DNA of 64,000 nt from Streptantibioticus parmotrematis (lineage in GTDB: Bacteria; Actinomycetota; Actinomycetes; Streptomycetales; Streptomycetaceae): contig NZ_JAINVZ010000012.1 of NCBI RefSeq assembly GCF_019890615.1, forward strand, positions 124,001 through 188,000, given 5' to 3'. The notes beneath the pieces were generated by a model, which searched no databases, was not told the origin of the DNA, and was given only the letters and a program-made list of their open reading frames with translations. Below are positions 17,374-25,278 of the stretch, in pieces. Made by a program: the position numbers and the translations under genes. Positions within the stretch are counted from its first letter, which is position 1; each line of letters begins with the position of its first letter.

Positions 17374-19002
17374 ATGACCTACATCGAGGGCAAGAACCTG
17401 GTAGAGCGAGCGCGTTGGGGCCGACTGGAAGGAATGAGGATTGCCGCCCTCGTTCGGCTATCAACCGAAGAGGCGGATGGGCAACTTGATGACTCCCCAG
17501 AGGCCAAGCGTTTTTTAACTGGGCGAGACATCAAGAGCACCGCAGAGCAAACCATTGACGCTAAAACCTTTGTGGAAGAGCGCGGCGGGCGCCTTATCCA
17601 CGTCTACGTTGAGCCCGATACGTCAGCATGGAAGCGTCGCAGGGTTCAGCTTCCGGATGGCAACTGGGGTTACCGGGTCGTGCGCCCAGTTTACAAGGGT
17701 GCACTAGATGACTTGAGGAAGGGGGTAATTGAAGAGATAGGAGAAGAGGTTGATGGGCTAGTTGTGTACGACATCGACAGGCTCACTCGGGATAACCGTG
17801 ACCTAGAAGACGCCATTGATGTCGTGGTTCACTCCTTCCGGCCGATACTCGACATTACTGGCACGCTCGATCTCCTGACGGATAATGGTCGGGTTGTGGC
17901 GCGGATTGCCGTGGCGATTGCCAACAAGCAATCGGCGGATACTTCTCGTCGGGTGGCGCGAAAGCACCAGGCATTGCAGAGAAATGGAATTCCGGGTGGG
18001 GGTCCGAGGCCGTACGGATGGCAGGAAGATCGACGGACCAAGGACCCCGAAGAGTCTGCCCGAATGCGAGAAACGGCGCTAGATCTGATAGGGCGCCGTA
18101 TCGGTAAGTACGGGGCAATAGCCCGATGGAATCAGGCCGGATATTTATCTGCCAACGGCAAGAAGTGGACCGAGAACTCATTCGTTCACGTAATGACAAG
18201 TCCTCGAATCGCAGGTCTGCGTGCCCGCGCCGTATACCGAACCAATCCGGTGACAGGAAAACAGAAGCGCGTCACTGAACCCGTATACGACGAGGATGGC
18301 AACTATGTTAAGGGTCAGCAGGAGGCCATTCTTACGGTTGCGGAGTGGAAGGAGCTATGTCCGATATTGATGTCAGCGCCCACAGAGATAGACCTTGACT
18401 ACAACACGCGAAGGTACCTGGGCACGGGAACTCTGCGGTGCGGAAAGTGCAATGCCAAATTGCGGACGACTAAGGCGCCGAAGTCGAGGAATAAGTCGCC
18501 CGATTATTTCATATACCAGTGTGCCGCGAGCACTACAGGGCGCGGATGTGGTGGAGTAGCAATACCGGGGCCGGAGACGGACGAGCTGGTACGGAAGCTT
18601 GTCATTGCGAAGCACCTCCAAGAAAAGGCGGCACGCGCGGCTGAGCCGCTTCCGGAAAAGTGGCCTAAAGAGCAGGAGCTTAAGCGAGTCGAGGAAGACA
18701 TGCAGGAGGCAGAAGCAGCGCGTTCCAGAGGAAAAATCAGCGCCAGCCTCTTTTATCGTATGCTGGCCAAATGTGAAGCGCGACAGTCACAGCTTATGCG
18801 CGAGCGCAACGCGTGGGAGCGCAAGAACCGGCCAATCCGCCCAGGGTTTGACATGGAAAAGGAATGGGACCGGCCGGATATCACTATGGAGGAGCGTCGG
18901 GCCTACCTTGGCCGTGCCTTTGCGGCCATCATCGTGCTTCCGGTAGGAAAGGGGGCGAGAGTTCCTGTGAGGAACCGGCTTGTTCCTGTATTCGCTGATT
19001 GA
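17374..19002 (+). CDS. int: Large serine recombinase (integrase)
   Basis: 542 residues. The resolvase-type catalytic domain begins RIAALVRLSTEE with nucleophile Ser30, followed by the helix region VVYDIDRLTRDNRDLE and IANKQSADTSRRV. Then come a recombinase domain (GGGPRPYGWQ, NSFVHVMTSPRIAGLR), a zinc ribbon (LRCGKCNAKL ... YQCA ... GRGC) and a coiled-coil C-terminus. It catalyses attP x attB recombination through a 2-bp crossover. ATG 17374 is chosen, with GGAG 13 nt upstream; ATG 17434 (MRIAALV) is an alternative but its ribosome site is too close. The gene starts 30 bp inside attL, the usual position for a serine integrase. Its codon use is much less GC-biased than its surroundings. Confidence 0.96.
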   Translation: MTYIEGKNLVERARWGRLEGMRIAALVRLSTEEADGQLDDSPEAKRFLTGRDIKSTAEQTIDAKTFVEERGGRLIHVYVEPDTSAWKRRRVQLPDGNWGYRVVRPVYKGALDDLRKGVIEEIGEEVDGLVVYDIDRLTRDNRDLEDAIDVVVHSFRPILDITGTLDLLTDNGRVVARIAVAIANKQSADTSRRVARKHQALQRNGIPGGGPRPYGWQEDRRTKDPEESARMRETALDLIGRRIGKYGAIARWNQAGYLSANGKKWTENSFVHVMTSPRIAGLRARAVYRTNPVTGKQKRVTEPVYDEDGNYVKGQQEAILTVAEWKELCPILMSAPTEIDLDYNTRRYLGTGTLRCGKCNAKLRTTKAPKSRNKSPDYFIYQCAASTTGRGCGGVAIPGPETDELVRKLVIAKHLQEKAARAAEPLPEKWPKEQELKRVEEDMQEAEAARSRGKISASLFYRMLAKCEARQSQLMRERNAWERKNRPIRPGFDMEKEWDRPDITMEERRAYLGRAFAAIIVLPVGKGARVPVRNRLVPVFAD

Positions 19003-19006
19003 CATG

Positions 19007-19040
19007 ATGGTCACCCTTCATTCGGAAGGGTGACCATTTT
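19007..19040. terminator. Intrinsic terminator between converging AICE genes
   Basis: Perfect 13-bp stem (19007-19019 with 19025-19037), 5-nt loop and TTTT. It follows the integrase stop by 4 bp and overlaps the end of the converging 52-residue ORF. It is the only T-tailed terminator noticed in the window. Confidence 0.92.
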
Positions 19041-19176
19041 CCTTCTGTGTCACGAAATTTAGCCTTAGAAGTGAATTCATGGTCTTCCATTTCGCGTCAG
19101 ACCATGGGGGAGACTTGCGGACCATCTTCCTGGCCCACTCCCAATCTTGCCCTTCTCTCTCTTCGTCAGGGATCAT
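19018..19176 (-). CDS. Small AICE protein next to integrase
   Basis: 52 residues (MIPDEEREGQDWEWARKM ... SPPWSDAKWKTMNSLLRL). ATG 19176 is preceded by GGAG at 8-nt spacing and overlaps the end of rep by 11 bp, so it is probably translationally coupled. The Trp-rich, charged sequence resembles short proteins seen near integrases of actinobacterial plasmids and phages, but I do not recognise a named family. Its position beside a serine integrase makes a recombination directionality factor possible; this is speculation. Confidence 0.6.
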   Translation of the reverse strand: MIPDEEREGQDWEWARKMVRKSPPWSDAKWKTMNSLLRLNFVTQKENGHPSE

Positions 19177-20566
19177 AGGAATTCTCCGATAAATTCCTAG
19201 CCGCAGTAGCACTCTCGCGATTGTTTTGGCGTGACTCTCGTATCGATCTCGCGAACCATTGCTCTCCGAGGGTCAGCCCGGAACCGACGAAACGCCATTC
19301 CGCTGCGGTCACCTGGGCCTTGTCGCCTGCCAACGACCCCTTTCGGTGTTCCGCGCGTTCGGCGCGTAATGCACCGTAGGTGGTGGAGTAGGCGCGGCTT
19401 TTAGTGAGGATGTGGCCCCGGTAGCCGAGAGTGTGTATCCAGGCGCGAAGGCGAAGCCCGGCGAATTCGGGGAGGCCGCCGAGTCGCCAGCAAGCGCGCA
19501 TGAGGGCGCGTACGTGGGGGGTGACGGCGGCGGCCGCTATCTGCCCGGGGGTGGTGATGCGGTGGTCCGCGCCGCCGCTCGCCCCGGCGCTCTTGCTGGT
19601 GTACTTGGCGATGTACGCGGCGACCGCATCGTCGGTGACTGCCCCGTCCTCGATGCCGGTCCGGATGGGGTGGGCGTCCATCTGCGGGCCGAAGCGGACG
19701 GTCCGGTCCCCCACGGCGGGCGAGTAGGGCAGGGGGACGCTGGCGGCCCGTGTGGCGTCTTCCACGGCCTGCGTGAGCACGTCGGTCGTGGCCCAGGCGG
19801 GCGGAGTGTCAGCGGGCCCCTGGGGGCCGTCGAGGCGCACCACCACGTGGTGGTGCACGGCGGCGCGGCGTTGGTACTCGGCGACCTTGGCGAACGACAG
19901 CCGGGCCGCCTCGGGGAAGCGGGAGACGGGGACGCCTGCGGCGCGGGCGAGGCCGCGTCGTACCCGGTCGCACCACCGGTTCCACAGGCGTCCGGCTGCG
20001 GCGTGCCAGAGGGCGTGTCCGGCGTAGTCGTAGCAGTCGGGGCACACGGGCTGGCCGCACGCGGGGTCGGTGGGTTCGTGCTCCAGGCCGCAGCCGAGGG
20101 GCCGCCCGTGGTCGCAGGTGCCGGAGCGGTAGGGGTGGCAGCCTCCGGCACGGTGGACCCGGCCGAAGGACGGGGCGGTCAGGGTGACGAACAGTCGGGG
20201 GTGCGTGGCGACCGCCGACGTGATGCCTTTGCCTCCGGCGAGTCCGGCCCGCACCAGGTGGTAGGTGTCCCCGGAGTGGAGGCGGGCGCAGGTCGGGCAC
20301 ACGGCCGTCCGCCGGTTGCCGCAGCGCACGGCCAGCCGTTCGCCGGGTTCGTCGCGGGTGCTGTACGCGTGGAGCACGGCGCCGGTCGCGCGGTCGAAGG
20401 TGACGCTTCGGCCCGCGAGGTAGATGGGGTGTGTGCAGCCGCCGACCGCTTCCATCTGCGTCAGCCAGCGCCGGAAGTCGGGGCGTTCGGCGACGCGCAC
20501 CATGTCGGCGATCGTGAGGGGGGAGGGCAGCCCGGAGCGCCGCGCGGGGGCGGGCGTGCCGGGCAT
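19166..20566 (-). CDS. RepSA-like rolling-circle replication initiator
   Basis: 466 residues. Features of plasmid initiators of the pSAM2 RepSA type are a Cys-rich region (VCPTCARLHSGDTYHL ... VCPDCYDYAGH), LFVTLTAPSFG (about 125-135), a metal-binding HHHVVVRLDG (238-247) and the nicking-tyrosine region AAYIAKYTSK (317-325). It would nick the element's double-strand origin for rolling-circle replication after excision. Start ATG 20566 has CGGAGG 6 nt upstream; the frame stays open to 20776 but without a ribosome site. It lies in the minus-strand run tra, small membrane protein, rep, small ORF. Confidence 0.88.
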   Translation of the reverse strand: MPGTPAPARRSGLPSPLTIADMVRVAERPDFRRWLTQMEAVGGCTHPIYLAGRSVTFDRATGAVLHAYSTRDEPGERLAVRCGNRRTAVCPTCARLHSGDTYHLVRAGLAGGKGITSAVATHPRLFVTLTAPSFGRVHRAGGCHPYRSGTCDHGRPLGCGLEHEPTDPACGQPVCPDCYDYAGHALWHAAAGRLWNRWCDRVRRGLARAAGVPVSRFPEAARLSFAKVAEYQRRAAVHHHVVVRLDGPQGPADTPPAWATTDVLTQAVEDATRAASVPLPYSPAVGDRTVRFGPQMDAHPIRTGIEDGAVTDDAVAAYIAKYTSKSAGASGGADHRITTPGQIAAAAVTPHVRALMRACWRLGGLPEFAGLRLRAWIHTLGYRGHILTKSRAYSTTYGALRAERAEHRKGSLAGDKAQVTAAEWRFVGSGLTLGEQWFARSIRESRQNNRESATAARNLSENSYDP

Positions 20567-20788
20567 TGCGAACCTCCGAGGGTGGCGTGCTGGTGGGGGT
20601 GGGCTGGCGAAGGGGCCAAGTGCGGGGCGTTGTGCAGGCCGCTGCGCGGCCGGCACGGTGGCCGGGCTTCGAGCCGGGGCCGGGGTGTCGGCGAGGGGAC
20701 GCTTGAGCCGCGGTGCCCCACGGTCGGCGCCCAGGTGCGGGCGGGATGGCCGAGGGGCACAGCGGCTCAAGCTCACGCCGTCAGGCGG

Positions 20789-21001
20789 TTACGGCAGGAA
20801 CGCCTTCAAGATGCTGTTGGCGAGCCAGCCGACGCCCCAGCCAGCGGGGGTGAAGGCGATCTCGTAGAAGAACAACCCCACCACGGTGACGTGCCATGCG
20901 CGGAGTTCCTTGGAGCGCACGAGCATCCAGACGACGACGCCCAGGACGAGCTCCAGGACGTACAGGTTCCCCTGAGAGATCGTGGGGAAGTTCGGATGCA
21001 T
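20789..21001 (-). CDS. Small two-helix membrane protein of AICE transfer region
   Basis: 70 residues with two predicted membrane segments (YVLELVLGVVVWMLV and VTVVGLFFYEIAFT, plus an amphipathic tail). AGGAGGT lies 7-10 nt before ATG 21001, inside the end of the tra gene, and the two are 2 bp apart. Location between the translocase and rep is typical of small transfer or spread (Spd-like) proteins, but no specific family is recognised. Confidence 0.72.
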   Translation of the reverse strand: MHPNFPTISQGNLYVLELVLGVVVWMLVRSKELRAWHVTVVGLFFYEIAFTPAGWGVGWLANSILKAFLP

Positions 21002-21003
21002 CC

Positions 21004-22350
21004 TTACGCACCTCCTTCCTTGTCCAGGTCGAGGGCGGGCGCCAGTACTGCCGTGACGCGCGGGAGTTCCTGCCGGAGCCCGGCGGTGTCGGTGGCGGTC
21101 TGCCGGGCCGCCTCGGTGGTGACGAGGGTGGAGCGGGCGCGCATCCACACGCCCCCGTCCGTGGTGATCGCCACCCCTTGTTCCTCGGTGGTGATGGACT
21201 GCGCGGCGTCGATCGCGTCGGGCGCCAGGTCGCCGAGGGCCATTTCCGCCGTCTGGGAATCGGCCGTGCGGTGGGCGACCCGTCCAGCGAGCTGGGCCCG
21301 CAGGGCGGTTGCGCCGGGGCCGAGTTCGGCACCGAAGCGCTGGCCGGACACGACGAGGTGCACGCCGAGGGCCGCACCGAGTTGGGCGATCCGCAGTAGG
21401 GCGGTTGCGCAGGCCGTCGCCTCTTCCTTGGACGCGCGGGACCCGTCCGTCAGGAACAGTTCTGCGATCTCGTCCACCAGGACCACGATGGGCACCGGCC
21501 GGTCGGCATCAGGTAGCTCCCACACGTCCCGCACGGCCGCCGCCCGGCAGACCGCCATCCGGTCGGCCAGCTCATCCACCAGGGCGCCGAGCACCGAGCG
21601 GGTCTCGGCCCGGGTGACCGCCAGCGCCGACAGCCGGGCCGCCCACGGGGCGAGTTCGAGACCGCCCTTGAGGTCCACGCCGACCAGGGCGACCGGCTGA
21701 GGCGCCAGCGCCAGCGCCAGGGCGTTGATCCAGTTGCTTTTGCCGGACCGGGTAGTGCCGACCACCAGCCAGTGAGGCACCATCAGAAGACTGACGATCC
21801 AGGGCCTTCCCTGCTCCAGGCGACCGACCGGCGCCGTCAGCACCGGGACCTCACGCCGCTTACCTGACGGGTCGTCACCGGCCAGGGGGTCCTGTGCGGT
21901 GACCGTCATCACCACCTCTCCCCGGGCAGGGGAGGTGACGCGCACGGAGTAGACCCGCCAGGCGTGCGCGAGCGCTTCCGCCGCTTGCAGGAAGGGCCGG
22001 GGTGTCTGGCCGGGGTGGAGGGCGACGCGCACCACCAGGCCGTCACGGGTGGGCCGGGGGACACCAAGTCGAGGTGGGGACTGCCGCAGGGCCGTCCCCG
22101 AGACCGCGACCCCGCCCAACACGCGCTGGTTCCCGCGACGGGAGATCGACAGCTGAGCGATCAGCGCCGTCTGACGCCACGTCACCCTCATGCGTACGGC
22201 AGTGACCGGGTAGCCGACCAGCAGCCACCGCCACGGCACCGTGCGCACGTCCAGGCCGCGCCGGGCGAGGCGGGGCGCCCACCGCTTGCGGGTGAGATAG
22301 GCAAGCCCCGCCAGGACCAGCAGCGCGACGGGTATCAGGTGCGCCACCAT
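21004..22350 (-). CDS. FtsK/SpoIIIE-type conjugal DNA translocase (TraB/TraSA-like)
   Basis: 448 residues: an N-terminal membrane helix (LIPVALLVLAGLAYL), then a RecA-like motor with Walker A GTTRSGKS (198-205) and Walker B IVVLVDEIAEL (288-298), and sensor motifs LVVSGQRFG and GRVAHRT. This single-protein motor moves double-stranded plasmid DNA between hyphae in Streptomyces conjugation. ATG 22350 follows GGAGGTGAGG. It overlaps the upstream 75-residue gene by 16 bp and is followed 2 bp later by the small membrane protein gene. Confidence 0.93.
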   Translation of the reverse strand: MVAHLIPVALLVLAGLAYLTRKRWAPRLARRGLDVRTVPWRWLLVGYPVTAVRMRVTWRQTALIAQLSISRRGNQRVLGGVAVSGTALRQSPPRLGVPRPTRDGLVVRVALHPGQTPRPFLQAAEALAHAWRVYSVRVTSPARGEVVMTVTAQDPLAGDDPSGKRREVPVLTAPVGRLEQGRPWIVSLLMVPHWLVVGTTRSGKSNWINALALALAPQPVALVGVDLKGGLELAPWAARLSALAVTRAETRSVLGALVDELADRMAVCRAAAVRDVWELPDADRPVPIVVLVDEIAELFLTDGSRASKEEATACATALLRIAQLGAALGVHLVVSGQRFGAELGPGATALRAQLAGRVAHRTADSQTAEMALGDLAPDAIDAAQSITTEEQGVAITTDGGVWMRARSTLVTTEAARQTATDTAGLRQELPRVTAVLAPALDLDKEGGA

Positions 22351-22562
22351 TCCTCACCTCCCCGGCCCGCCTGCATCCGGGCCAGCAGAAGCCGCGCGGT
22401 CGCCGACGCGTCCTCGGCGTGCCTGCCGACCAGGGCGAGCAGGTATTCCTGCTCACGGGTGTCCTCCATGACGGACAGCAGCGCTTCCGTCCCCCGCAGT
22501 ACGGCGAGGGTCGAGAGCAGGTGGCCTATCAGCCCGTCGAACTCGTCCCGGTCCCTCCTCAC
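22335..22562 (-). CDS. Small AICE protein upstream of translocase
   Basis: 75 residues, mostly alpha-helical and acidic (MRRDRDEFDGLIGHLLSTL ... LLLARMQAG). GTG start overlaps the stop of the upstream gene by 4 bp (GTGA) and its 3' end overlaps tra by 16 bp, so it belongs to the transfer operon. No family recognised. Confidence 0.7.
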   Translation of the reverse strand: MRRDRDEFDGLIGHLLSTLAVLRGTEALLSVMEDTREQEYLLALVGRHAEDASATARLLLARMQAGRGGEEWWRT

Positions 22563-22930
22563 GCGTCACCGCCCCCGCTCTTGCTGCGAGCCGCAGGCGA
22601 GGAGGAGCCTGCCGCCGTCCCGGCCGGGGTGATGGCCGCCGCCGACCACGACTCGCCCGACCGCCCGTCAATGGCCCAGTCGTTGTGCCACAGGTCCACC
22701 AGAGCCACCGGCATACCGGCGGTGATCCCCTGTGGCTCACCGGGCACCACCACATCGATCACGTCGGAGTCAGCCCTACGACCGTTGTTGACCGTCACCG
22801 CGACCGACGTCACCCACTGCGTCACGCCGTCTCGATCCTTGCGCGGCTGGCCCGCCTGATCAGTCCGCATACGCGGCGCGACCAGGCACAACGCCACTTC
22901 GAGCCGGGATGTGTCCACTGGCTTGAGCAT
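22559..22930 (-). CDS. Conserved AICE/plasmid protein, first gene of the transfer operon
   Basis: 123 residues beginning MLKPVDTSRLEVALCLVAPRM, with a beta-rich core (VTSVAVTVNNGRRADSDVI, VVVPGEPQGI) and DGRSGESWSAAAI. This pattern recurs next to GntR regulators in Streptomyces plasmids and AICEs. Function unknown; an SSB- or OB-like fold is conceivable. ATG 22930 has AAGGACGG upstream. The gene is divergent from the GntR regulator across an operator-rich region and heads the minus-strand transfer/replication operon. Confidence 0.75.
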   Translation of the reverse strand: MLKPVDTSRLEVALCLVAPRMRTDQAGQPRKDRDGVTQWVTSVAVTVNNGRRADSDVIDVVVPGEPQGITAGMPVALVDLWHNDWAIDGRSGESWSAAAITPAGTAAGSSSPAARSKSGGGDA

Positions 22931-22953
22931 GTTCACCGTCCTTGAGTCGGCAA

Positions 22954-23072
22954 CTTGTAGTGTTAACGCGTTGTCATTACAAGTTAGTTCCCCGGTGAAG
23001 TTGTCCAGTTCCCCGGTGAAGTCGCCCTCTGGGGGTTGTAGTAACAACCGGTTAGTGTGTTCACCGCTGAAG
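22954..23072. promoter_or_regulatory. Operator-rich divergent promoter of the transfer operon and GntR gene
   Basis: Three copies of a 14-bp imperfect palindrome (consensus GTTGTNATNACAAG): 22954-22967 (inverted), 22970-22983 and 23035-23048 (GTTGTAGTAACAAC, perfect arms). Interleaved are copies of a second motif, AGTTCCCCGGTGAAG, at 22986-23000 and 23007-23021 (21 bp apart) and a variant at 23060-23072. The same motifs recur before the SH3-protein genes of the element. Confidence 0.65.
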
Positions 23073-23101
23073 TCGATACCAGTGATAGGGGACTCGCCTT
23101 G

Positions 23102-23869
23102 ATGCTCGAACAGCCGTCAGACGCCCGGTATATGCAGCTAGCAAGGCTGCTGTCCGACCGCATCATGTCCGGAGAGTGGCCGCCCGGCACGCGCATCCCG
23201 ACTGAGGCGGAGATGCTCAAGGAGTACGGGATCAGCAAGACCACGATCCGCGCCGCGTTGAACGAGCTGAGCCACCAGGGTCTTGTGCAGGGCGTCCAGG
23301 GGAGGGGGACCTTCGTTCGGGACTGGGCGGGCGCCCGCGAAGCCGCCACCGTGAGCCGTGCCGTCCACCGCAGGGGCAAGCACCTGGTTCTGACGGACGA
23401 CCTGAGGCAGGTCGGTGAACCGGTCGTGAGCCGCGTCGGCATCAGCGGTGATGCTGCCGCCTACTTGGGCCGGGACCCAGAGCGAGGCGAGGGCGGCATG
23501 GCGGTAGACCGGACCCTGACAGATCCGGCCGGTGGGGTGCTGCTGCACCGGCTGACTCTGCCCGGCGATCTCGTCGAGACCGCACCGGCCGTTCTCGATT
23601 CCCCGGCCGCGCCAGTCGAGCAGATTTACGACATGCTTTCTGCCGCAGGGCTCTCCCTGGGCTGGACCGAGTACGTCACCGCTCGTCCGAGCCTGCCGTC
23701 CGAACTGTCGGCCCTGAGCATGCCCGAGCACGGCCCGATTCTGATCACGCACCGCGTCACCCACGCCGATGACCAGCCGCTCATCCATGAGCAGTTGTCC
23801 GCTTCGGCCGCCCGCACGCACCTCGCCTTCCCGATCACCGCCACCCGCGCCCCGGCCCGGCCGAAGTGA
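23102..23869 (+). CDS. GntR/HutC-family regulator (KorSA-like)
   Basis: 255 residues. The N-terminal GntR winged helix (YMQLARLLSDRIMSGEWPPGTRIPTEAEML ... GRGTFV, about residues 9-78) precedes a UTRA-type effector domain. ATG 23102 has AGGGGA upstream. By position it corresponds to KorSA-type repressors that keep conjugative transfer and replication off. It probably binds one or both repeated motifs in the promoter it shares with the transfer operon and upstream of the two SH3-protein genes. Confidence 0.88.
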   Translation: MLEQPSDARYMQLARLLSDRIMSGEWPPGTRIPTEAEMLKEYGISKTTIRAALNELSHQGLVQGVQGRGTFVRDWAGAREAATVSRAVHRRGKHLVLTDDLRQVGEPVVSRVGISGDAAAYLGRDPERGEGGMAVDRTLTDPAGGVLLHRLTLPGDLVETAPAVLDSPAAPVEQIYDMLSAAGLSLGWTEYVTARPSLPSELSALSMPEHGPILITHRVTHADDQPLIHEQLSASAARTHLAFPITATRAPARPK

Positions 23870-23900
23870 CCGCTGCGTAGATTTTCTTCACTGGCTCAAG

Positions 23901-23991
23901 GGCGCGCGCCTGTCGGCGCGCGCCGTCGTGCGGACGCCCGCCCGGCTGCGGCGTTCCGTCGGTCCGGGCGGGCGTCCGCACGACGGCGCGC
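23901..23991. repeat. Large inverted repeats after the GntR gene
   Basis: A 10-bp GC-only hairpin (23901-23910/23915-23924, loop TGTC) overlaps the left arm of a perfect 28-bp inverted repeat (23918-23945/23964-23991) around an 18-bp centre (CTGCGGCGTTCCGTCGGT). It is non-coding. The structure is larger than an ordinary terminator and could be a replication origin or transfer site; it may also simply terminate the GntR transcript. Confidence 0.8.
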
Positions 23992-24018
23992 ACACCAGGA
24001 GCCGACCCCGAGCACGAC

Positions 24019-24046
24019 GAAGCCCCCGCCGCGCAGCGGGGGCTTC
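24019..24046. terminator. Bidirectional hairpin terminator
   Basis: Perfect 11-bp stem GAAGCCCCCGC/GCGGGGGCTTC with a 6-nt loop, between the GntR gene and the convergent zinc-finger gene. Confidence 0.8.
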
Positions 24047-24077
24047 TGCGTTGATCAGGTCGAGGGCCGAGGCGATC

Positions 24078-24245
24078 TCACCGGCCCTTAGTGCACTCCC
24101 GGGCGTGAGCCCGAGCCGTGAAGGCACTCGGGCTGACACCCGTGATCAGCCGCCGGGCCCCGCACCCGTCGCAGCGCAGGAAGTCACCGCGCGCCGTCTG
24201 CTCCACCCAGACCCGGTGTCCCTTGCGAGTCTTCCAGTCGTCCAT
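24078..24245 (-). CDS. Small zinc-finger-like AICE protein
   Basis: 55 residues: MDDWKTRKGHRVWVEQ, then FLRCDGCGARR ... AHARECTKG, i.e. a CxxC plus H/C set that could bind one zinc ion. GAGAGGGG precedes ATG 24245. Short proteins with this arrangement are frequent in actinobacterial mobile elements; function unknown. Confidence 0.65.
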   Translation of the reverse strand: MDDWKTRKGHRVWVEQTARGDFLRCDGCGARRLITGVSPSAFTARAHARECTKGR

Positions 24246-24273
24246 GTCATCCCCTCTCGGTTCGTGCACGTGG

Positions 24274-24537
24274 TCATGCAGCGTGGTCGGAGAGCCAGCC
24301 GGCCAGCGCATCGGCATCCGAGGCAGAGAGCTGCACGGCGCCGCAGCCGTCGTGGGAAACCCAGGCGACAGCTCGCACCCGGCCACGTAACGGTGCGGGC
24401 AGCGCGCGGTTCAGCGCCCGTGCACCAGCCACCGCTTCCGCCCACCCCGTCGCGTAACCGTGCTCCGCCGCCTTCTGGTCATCCACGATCAGCTCAGGCT
24501 CAGTACCGCACTCGTCCGGTCCACCCACGTCCGTCAC
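24274..24537 (-). CDS. Hypothetical AICE protein
   Basis: About 87 residues from GTG 24537; the open frame extends to 24648 but the extra N-terminus looks non-native. The C-terminal part (RVRAVAWVSHDGCGAVQLSA ... LAGWLSDHAA) has regular alternation and ends in a WL motif like other small element proteins. No good ribosome site, so start and reality are uncertain. Confidence 0.45.
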   Translation of the reverse strand: MTDVGGPDECGTEPELIVDDQKAAEHGYATGWAEAVAGARALNRALPAPLRGRVRAVAWVSHDGCGAVQLSASDADALAGWLSDHAA

Positions 24538-24703
24538 GCTCCCGCGCCCCCTCTTGCCTGTCCTTCCTGACACGCCATCAGGCTCGCGGTCCGGATTGGT
24601 TCGGCCACGTTCTGGAATGGCGTCATAGCACTCTCTGTAACCGGCCAATGCGCTCCGGGTCCAGGGAGGCCATGAATCGTACGCTCATTCGCCCCGGCGC
24701 GCG

Positions 24704-24741
24704 CGGCCCCTCCCCCCGTGTCGAGATGGGGGAAGGGGCCG
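24704..24741 (-). terminator. Hairpin after first SH3-protein gene
   Basis: CGGCCCCTCCCCC paired with GGGGGAAGGGGCCG with one unpaired position, about 35 bp beyond the stop of the minus-strand SH3-like gene. Confidence 0.6.
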
Positions 24742-24776
24742 TCAAATCGCCGTCTGAGCAGCCGGTTAGCCCAGTT

Positions 24777-25154
24777 CTACATGCCGCACACGCCCCCAGT
24801 TGGCGTGCTGGGCTTGCAGTAGAGGTAGGCGTTCGACACCCACCCAGCCGAGCCCTCGTGCAGGCCGCCCCGACTCCGTACTGTCAGGTAAACACGACTC
24901 CAAGTTCCGGACGTGACCAGCACTTCCACCGGGTCGCCCCGGTACAGCAGCCCTTCCACCGGACCACTCGGCGAGCCGTAGTGGAGCCGCACCCCGTTGC
25001 CGCTGATCTCCGTGTCGTACACGTCGGACGCATGGGCACCTGGCCGAATTCCGACACCGGTTGAGGCGTCCGCAGTTCCCGTTCCGGCCGTGACGATCGC
25101 CGCCATGGCGAATATGCCAGTGGCCAAAGCCGTTACACGCTTGTGACCGATCAT
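24777..25154 (-). CDS. Secreted SH3-like protein 1 (AICE cargo)
   Basis: 125 residues: a signal peptide (MIGHKRVTALATGIFAMAAI, predicted cleavage near TADA-ST) followed by one bacterial SH3-like domain (GVRLHYGSPSGPVEGLLYRG ... WSRVYLTVRS ... GWVSNAYLYC), with two Cys near the C-terminus. Such domains often bind peptidoglycan peptides. ATG 25154 is preceded by GGGAGGAAA. An operator-like palindrome lies about 90 bp upstream. Its neighbour at 25279-25725 has the same architecture, so the two are probably diverged duplicates. Function unknown. Confidence 0.8.
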   Translation of the reverse strand: MIGHKRVTALATGIFAMAAIVTAGTGTADASTGVGIRPGAHASDVYDTEISGNGVRLHYGSPSGPVEGLLYRGDPVEVLVTSGTWSRVYLTVRSRGGLHEGSAGWVSNAYLYCKPSTPTGGVCGM

Positions 25155-25244
25155 GACTTTCCTCCCGCGTGGCGGCACGGCGCCGGGGACTGTCCCAGCG
25201 CCGCGCCGCCCGCTTGTGGTGTCGTCATGTCCACCGGTTACCCG

Positions 25245-25258
25245 GTTAACATGACAAG
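25245..25258. promoter_or_regulatory. GntR-type operator candidate upstream of SH3 gene 1
   Basis: GTTAACATGACAAG matches site 22954-22967 (read inverted) at 12 of 14 positions. It lies between the two SH3-protein genes, 91 bp before the ATG of the downstream one. Confidence 0.55.
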
Positions 25259-25278
25259 TTGGCCGATCTGAAAGAGCG

